A stretch of DNA of 64,000 nucleotides, taken from positions 124,001-188,000 of the forward strand of contig CAZVLF010000001.1 in NCBI GenBank assembly GCA_964627795.1. The letters are read 5' to 3'. Source of the stretch: CANDYO01 sp964627795. Its GTDB lineage: Bacteria > Pseudomonadota > Alphaproteobacteria > Rickettsiales > CANDYO01. How positions within the stretch are numbered: position 1 is the stretch's first letter; each line of letters opens with the position of its first letter. Below the pieces are notes generated by a model. The model had not been told where the DNA came from, searched no databases, and was given only the letters and a program-made list of their open reading frames with translations. The translations under genes and the position numbers were made by a program. Shown piece by piece: positions 17,644-26,600 of the stretch.

Positions 17644-20600
17644 ATGAATACCAAAGAAAATAAGAATATTGACTCTCAACAAAAGCTTAATCAGAAAATT
17701 GAATGCTTCTTTGACAAAGAAGAATCTATGTATCTTGAGCATGGAATAAATTATGAAGAAGTAAATAGTAAATTAATGGAACAAAGCAAAAGAATTTTAT
17801 CGAATTTAGATGAAAATTATCTCAAACAACCAAGTCAAGATTCTAAAATACCTCTTATTAGCCATCAAATTTATCTTACAGATATAAACAACCCAAAATC
17901 AGCGGAGCCAGCTCCCCTTCGTTTAACTCATGATTCAATAATAGAATTAAATTCAGCTATAAAAAAGCTTAATGACATAAATAATAGATCAGATCAATGG
18001 ATACACTATATTTGGACCAATCATGCTAGCATTATCCCAGAAAATTTAAGCACTCTTGAAAATGTTGAAGTAAAACTTATTGATCAATTTCATAATCATA
18101 TTTTATGGCCACATTTACAAAACGCAATTGAAGAGAAATTTTTTGCTCAAGCAAGTGATATATTACGCTATATAGTTCTTGAACAAAAAGGCGGACTTTA
18201 CCGTGACATGGATAATATGATCTTTAAGAACAGAGGAGATCACATTATTAAATTAATGCATGTTGCAAATTTGCTTGTTGGCAAAGAAACTGAAGATAAG
18301 TTTGCATATTATGGAAATTCTTTAATTGCAGCCACTCCAAACCACCCATCTATAAAACAAGTAATCCAATCTACTATAAATAATTTAGGTAAAAATAATC
18401 CTGAAGATATTCCCCAATATGTTAAATATGCATGCACCAAGCATTTTAAAATTGTGTATGAAACAGGTCCAGTTGCTTTAACGATGGCTGTAATGAAAAC
18501 AGCTAACCAGGAAGGATATGTGGATCTCGTAATGCCTAGACTTGTTTTTTATAATACTGGCCATATAAGGCAGATAACTCCTGAATCAAGATGTTTTTCT
18601 CCCTCTCAACCTGTAGCTATAGAAGGTACAAGTGAAGGAATAAAAATCACTTCTAATAGCGGAGATTTATTTTGTGGTAGCTGGTATCATGCAAATAACG
18701 CAACTTCTATAATAGACAATGGGGAAAATGTTTCTAGCCTTGGTTTTAGAGAATATAATTTGTTCCAAGCGGCTCTAACTGGAAACTTAAGAGAAATTCA
18801 ATCAAATTCAATCAACGGTGAAAACATTGATACCTTAAGAAAATATGATATTACTCCTTTATTTGTCTCTGTAGCTAACAAACACGTACAAGCTGTAGAA
18901 CTTCTATTAAAAAAAGGGGCGAATCCTAACTTTATTGCAAAAGATGGAAGCACTCCTCTTCTTGTTGCCATTCAAAATAACTCTCCTTCTATTGTTTCAT
19001 TACTTTTAAAGGCTGGTGCAAATCCAAATATTGTTAATAATAAGGGAATAACTCCGCTCATAGTAGCAATAATTATAGGCAATAAAGATATTATATCTAT
19101 GCTTAGGGAAAAAGGAGCAGATACAAATGTTAAATTCCAAGGGCTTGAATTAGAACAACTAGCACTAAAATTAGAAAAACCAGAAATTATTGAATGGCTA
19201 AAAAGACCTGCTATTCAATGCCACTTTGGACGAACTAAAGAAATGTTCTTACAAGAATCTATTGATTTTGATGCTCTTCACAAAAAAACATCCTTACAAA
19301 GCATAGAGGTTCTTAAATCTATTGAAAATCTACCTTTTCCTGAAGCTACTATTATTCCTCTTATCACACATCATATTTATTTTTCAAATGATAACACCTC
19401 ATTTAATTTAGATAAAATTTCAACTCAAACCACAATAGAAAGTCTTAATCTACTTAATAATTCTAACTTAAAATGGAAGCATTATTTTTGGACAAACACC
19501 CCTCAACACATACCAGAAGAAATCAAGAACATAGAAAATCTTGAAGTTAAATCTATTGAAGAATTTAAAGAAAATGATTTATGGGAGGTGTTACAAGATG
19601 TGTTAGTTCAAGCCCAAAATGATAGAGGTCTTCTTGCTCAAACAAGTGATATTCTTCGTTATATGGCGCTATTTACTTATGGAGGAATATATTTAGACCT
19701 AGATTATAGAATCTATAATAGCGAAAATCTTTTAAAACTTATGTCAATATCCAACCTTTTAGTTGGCAAAGAAGAATATAATGATTTTTCAATTGGAAAC
19801 TCCTTTATTGCCGTTTCTCCTAAACATGAAGTAATAAAAGAAATTCAAAAAATTACCTTGAGAAATTTTGGTAAAAGCGATGAAAAAATTCCAGAATATG
19901 TGAAATACACCTGCTTAAAAGCAGATCAAATTTTATATCAAACTGGGCCTATGGCTTTAACTATGGCTTTCTATAAAGCTGGAAATCAAAATAAAAATAT
20001 AGATCTACTTATGCCAAGAGAGATCTTTTATAATAGAGAATATTTAAGAGCCAATAGCCCTGAATCAAAATGCTATCGACCTAATTTAAATGCAAGCTTA
20101 GATATCCAATATGGAGAATTAAAAACTAAAACTATTGGAGCTGATCCTTTCTGCAGCTCTTGGAACAGTGAATATCTATTAAATGTTTTAGAACATGGAG
20201 ATCATGTTTCAAGCACAAATTTTAGAACTGCAAGAATTTTTCAATCAGTAATGTCAAATAACTTAGTTGCATTAGAATATGATCTTAACCATGTTGATAG
20301 CCCTGATGTAATTAATAATCTTGGTATAACTCCATTATTTATTGCAACTTTCAAAGGAGATAGAGAAGCAGTATCAATTCTACTTAAAGCTGGTGCTAAT
20401 CCAAATTTTGTTGCTCCAAATAAAGTTAGCATTAAACAAATTGCTCAAGAGAAAGAATTAGAAGAAATACTCATTATGCTGAATGAAGCTGAAAATAATC
20501 TTTCTACCTCTATAACTACTAACAAAAATACAACTGAATGCTTTTTTGATCTAACTGAAACAACCTTTGAACAAGAAGGAATTGATGTAAAAAAAATTGA

Positions 20601-23600
20601 TCAAAGATTCTTTAAGGATAGTTTGGCAATATTAAAAAAGATTGAAGATTTTCCAACAGATAAAAAAAGAATTCCTTTAATTACTCACCAAGTTTATTTA
20701 ACATCGCCAGAATCTCCAAAAACAATGGATGAAGTTTTAGCTAGAATAACTAAAGAATCTATAACTTCTTTAAATGAAGTAGATAATAATTGGATACACT
20801 TTATATGGACTAATAGTTTTGATGCTATCCCTAACGAACTCAAATTATTGCCAAAAATAAAATTAATGTTAATTGAAGAATTAAAAGACCAACCATTTTG
20901 GTCAGAAATAAACAATAGATTAAATAATACTAATAATGATGTGACCGTTTTAGTTAAAACAAGTAATTTGATTCGTTATTCTGCTTTACGAAAATTTGGA
21001 GGAATTTATAGAGATCTAGATTATAAAATTTATAACCCTACTAACCTTATAAAATTAATTGGCCAAGCAGATATGCTTGTTGGTAAGGAAACACAAAATG
21101 AGTTTTCAATTGGAAATGCTTTTATTGCAGCAATACCAGGCCATCCTACAATAGATTACCTTACAAGCTTAATTAAGAGAAACTATAATAAAACAGAAAT
21201 TGAGAATATTCCAGAATATGTAAAATATCCTTGCACACCAAGTAATTCAGCTGAAAATAGCCCTGTAACATTTACAATGAGCGTTTTTAAATCGGCAAAC
21301 CAAAAAGGATATGTTGATTTGGTTATGCCTAAGCCAGTATTATTTAACTATGAATATGTTCGTTCAACTAATCCTGATTTAAAGTGCTATAATCCTAATC
21401 TTAAAGCTAATTTAATTAATTACATCCATAGAATAAAAATAGATACTATTGGAGGAGACCCTCTTTGTGGTTCATGGCGTTCCACTCAACAACAAATAAT
21501 AAATTATGGCAAAAATGCTACTAGCTTTAAATATAGAGAAAGCAGGCTGCCTGTCTTTGCTGCTACTGGAAACACGAAAATGATAAATTATCATATAATA
21601 GATGGAGTAAATGTTGATACTACCACAACATACCAGGTTACCCCTCTATTTCTAGCAACAATTAAAGCTAATGTAGATACTGTTGAATCCCTATTAAAAC
21701 ATGGTGCTAATCCAAATTTTGTTGCTCCAAATGGTTTAAGCATTATGGATGCTGCAAAACAGACCGGCAATCAAAAAATTATTGAATTAATTCAACAAGC
21801 CCAAGCAAAACAAAAAATGCCTACCAAACATAAAAATACAACTGAATGTTATTTTGGAAAAACTAAAGCTATGTTTGAACAAGAAGGTCTAGACTATGAT
21901 GAATTAGATAAAAAATCTATTCAACAAGGGTTAGAAGCACTTGCTCGAATAGATGAATATGAATTTGGTGAAACCAAAATTCCATTAATAAGTCATCAAA
22001 TATATTTGACCTCCAAAACTGAAAATAAACCTATAGATGATATCTCATTAAATATTACTAAAAATAGTATCGATCAACTTAATAGCTCTGGTAAGTGGAC
22101 CCATTATATCTGGACAAATTCTGTAGATTATATCCCTGATTCAATCAAAAATCTTGATAATGTTATAGTAAAAAATTTGGAAGAATTTATTGGTGATTCT
22201 TTATGGCCAGAACTGTCTTCTACTCTTCTTCAAGCAGAAACAGAACCTGGAATGTATGCGCCTGCAAGTGATATTTTACTCTATATGGTGTTAGAAAAAT
22301 TTGGAGGTGTATATAGGGATTTAGATTACCAAATATATAATGCTATAAACTTAATCAAATTAATGACCATTGCTGACACTATTGTTGGAAAAGAAACTAA
22401 TGAGGAAATTTCTTTTATTGGCAATGCTTTTATCGCTTGCTCAAAAGCTAGCCCTGTTTGTAAGACAGCAAAAAATTTGGTAAAGCGAAATTTAGACCAA
22501 AATAATTCTATTAGCTTACCTGAATATATTAAATATCCATGTGTAAAATTAGACCAAATAATGTACCAGCTAGGTCCTTCTGTTATTACAATGGCTTTTT
22601 ATAAATCAGCTAACACAGCTGATAGCCTAGATTTAATGTTACCAAAAGAAGCCTTATTTAATGCTGATTACTTGCACCTTAATACACCCGCTTCAAGATG
22701 CCATAATCCAAATATTACAGCAAGCCTGAATAACACAATCAACGGCAATTTAGTAGAAACTATTGGTGCAAATATGTTTTGTGGCTCATGGGCCTTAGGT
22801 AATGGATATTACACAAAAATTATTGATTATGGAAATCAAATTACAAGTTTTAATTTTAGAGAAAAGAAAATTTTTGAGGCAACTGAGCTAAATAATATTG
22901 AAATTATGGATTATTATTATTTAGAAGGAGTAAATCTAGATAATGTTCTTTATTCTAATAATAATGTTACTGCTCTTTATAAAGCTGTTGAAAGAGGAAA
23001 TCTAGAAGCTGCAAAATTTTTACTTGATAAAGGTGCAAACCCTAATTTTAAAGATGAAGATGGTTTAAGCATTATTAATCTTGCTACAAAAAATGGCTCA
23101 GCTGAAATGATAGAGCTCTTTAAACTTCCTGAAGCTAAGTTTTATGTTGTAAATTTAGATAGAGCAAAAGAAAGATTAAGGAAGATATCTAATGAACTAA
23201 CAAAAGCTGACATTAAATTTGAGCGATTCCCAGCTATAGAAGGGAAAAACATCTTAATTACTGATGTTGAAAATAATCGAACATTCTTAGGCAAAGATTT
23301 AGCTAAATATCAACGAGAACAAAGATTCAATATATATAATATAACATGTAACCCTTTAAGTTCTAATCCTTATAGTTTTAAATTTATTGATAATAATTAT
23401 CGTGTATCAGGAGAGCTAGGTTTATGGTGTAGTAACTTACTAATTTGGCAAGATGCAGAGAAGAATAATTATCAGAATATTGTAATTTTTGAAGATGATG
23501 CAAAACCTCAAACTTCAAATTTTAAAATGGAATTTACTCAATTTCTTAAAATCCTTCCAAAAAACTATGATGTTGCTTTCTTAGATTTTGCTCCTATAAA

Positions 23601-26600
23601 AGGTAAACTCACTCCTCTTCCAAATAATCCTTTAGTTTTAGAACCAAGTGAGGGATTTCTTGCTTGGGGAACAAGTGCAGTAATGCTTAGCAATAAAGGA
23701 ATAAAAAAACTTCTATCTTTCCAAAATTTTTCAAAGCCAATTGATGTCTTTTATTGGGAAAAATTTAAGAATAACAATTTAAATAACACCAATACTGATA
23801 ATTTCTTAACTATCTATAGTTATGTAAATCATAATTTAATGACTGTAGATGCTAATGAATCTTTTATTGAAGGACACCAATTTTCCATTGATGTCCACAA
23901 AAAATACAAAACTGATTATTTTGGAAATCCAAATAAAGAAATAAATTTATTTGAAGCTGCTGTTAGAGGCAACCTTGAACTGTTAAAAAGCCTACTTAAA
24001 GAAGGGATTAAAGTTGATACCACCACTAAGCTTGGAATTACTCCTCTTGTAGGATCTATATTTGGTAATAATGAGGAAATTGTTAAATTTTTACTTGATA
24101 ATGGTGCAAACCCAAATTTCAAAACTAAAGAAGGATTAACACCACTTCAAGTAGCTATAGACCAAAGAAAAACAAAAATAGTTAAATATCTTCTTGAATT
24201 TGGAGCTGATATCAATACTAAAATTAATAATATTTCATTAATTCAGTTTGCTAAATCTCGTCAATATGAAGAAATAATTCCTTTTATAAATAGAGCATAT
24301 CACAAAACTTTAATTGCAGGAATTTTAGAGAATAATATCAATTTAGTAGAAAGCATAACTAATGAAATAGGGGTAAATGTTAAGTTAGATAATATAGATA
24401 AAACTCCTCTTTACGCTGCTTGTGAAGCAAATAGATTAAATATTGTACATATGCTAATCAAAAAAGGAGCTGATGTTAACTTAACTAATCCACTATATAT
24501 TTCTGCTTCTAAAGGAAATACTGCTATAACTTCTCTTCTTATTGAATTAGGCGCAAATGTAAATCAATATTTAGGTTTTGAAACGCCAATTCATGCTGCT
24601 GTATCTAATGCTAAAAAAGAAGATATCCAACTTTTACTTGCACATGGAGCAGAAATTATCGCAGACACTCTCCAAACACCTCTTTACCTTAGCGCTTTCC
24701 TAAAAGATAAATCAGAAACTCATGCAGAAATATATCAGATAATGATTAATTATTATTGGAGTCTTCTAGCTCAAAAAAGAGATTCTTTAATACCTTCTGT
24801 AATTGATAAGCCATTAGAAGTGGTGGTAGTAAGATTTAACGAAGATCTTGGTTGGATAGAAAAAGAATTTTCTCAACATCCAAATATAACTATAACTATT
24901 TATAACAAAGGAGAAGACGATTTAGATTATCTTCCATTATATTATAATGTTGTTAAAACTCCTAATGTCGGATGGTTTGGTGGAACCGTATTGCTTCATA
25001 TTCATGATAATTATGATAATCTTGCTTCAAATACATTATTTGTTCAAGGCAATCCTTATGAACAAGGAATATTTCTTCCAATGGTACGTTATCTAGGAGA
25101 TTTAAATTCAATTTGTACAAATATTATTGCTAAGTGTGAGCCTAGAAACCTAATTGGTGAATCAAAGAAGCTTGAGAATTACTCACCTCAACAATGGGCA
25201 GCAAGTAAATATTATATGTTTAAGCCACTAAACTATACAATGGTAGACTTCTTCCATAAATATATTGATCCAAGCTTCCCTCTTGAAGATACATTCATGG
25301 TTGATATTGGCGCTCAATTTGCTGTAAAAAAAGATAAAATACAAATTCATTCAAAAGAATATTATGCATCTTTATTACCTCTTTTTAATGAAACTTATGC
25401 TACTGCAGATTTCTGTTTAGAAAAAGCACTAGACCCTCTTTTTGGCCCAGAAGTTTTCAATCAAACTCTTAATCATATAGATAGTTTAAGACTTATTCCA
25501 AGCTCTCTTGATAAGTTATTAGTTGAGAATATAATTAATAAAAATAACCCTGCCGTTAAAAATTTACTAATTTCTGGAGCTAACCCTAATCGTAACATTA
25601 ATCCGGATATTCCATTAATTCACTTTGCTGCTTTACATGGTAACGCATACGCAATTGATCTCTTAGCTCAATATGGAGCAGACTTAAATTATATAAATAA
25701 ATCAGGATATTCACCATTGATGATTTCAGTTGTAAAAGGAGACTTACAATCAACAAAGGCGTTAATTGCTAATGGAGCTAATTTAAATTTTAACATCAAT
25801 GGATTTTCTTTGATTGATATTGCAACTAAAGAAAAGCATTTTGATATTGTTGATCTTTTAAGAAGCTTCAATAATTATGATATGACTTATATTATATCTT
25901 ATGAAAATGATGCTTCAAGGAAACAAAAATTAAGCTTACAACTCTCTAGAAATAAAGTTAAATTTAAAACTCTAAAGCCTTTGGATACTCGAAAAATTCA
26001 ATTTATGAATATTCAGACACAAGCAATATTTCCTGCCCATGAACTTAAAAATAAAGCTAGCAAATCTAATTCTAATGACCTTCATAATGTTTTCTGTAAT
26101 AGCAATGAGGCTCATTCTGTAAGCTATATTTACACTGGAAAATTGATGGAAAAACTTGGTAAATATGCAACTATTTGCAATAACTTAATTACTTGGAATG
26201 ATGCTTTAAGGAATGGTTATAAAAATATTATAATCCTAAGTGATAATATTTTACTCAATAGCAATAATATTAATCTTCAATTTAATGATTTTATCTCTCA
26301 TTTGCCTTCTTCTTATGATATTGGATTTATTGATTACATTCCTCGAAAAGGAAGTGAAGAGTTATTACCAGATAATAATTTTGTTTCTATTCCCGGTAAG
26401 AATTTCCTAGCATTTGGAACTCATGCTGTTGTATATAGTAAATCAGGGGTAGAAAAGCTAGTTAAGCTTCCATTTTATAATCAGCCACTTGATAAAACAA
26501 TTTGGAATTTTGCTCATAATAATATTCTTAATAATACTAAATTTCCCATATCTTTAGAGGTATATAAATATAATAATGATAAATTGGTAGAACTTAATAA

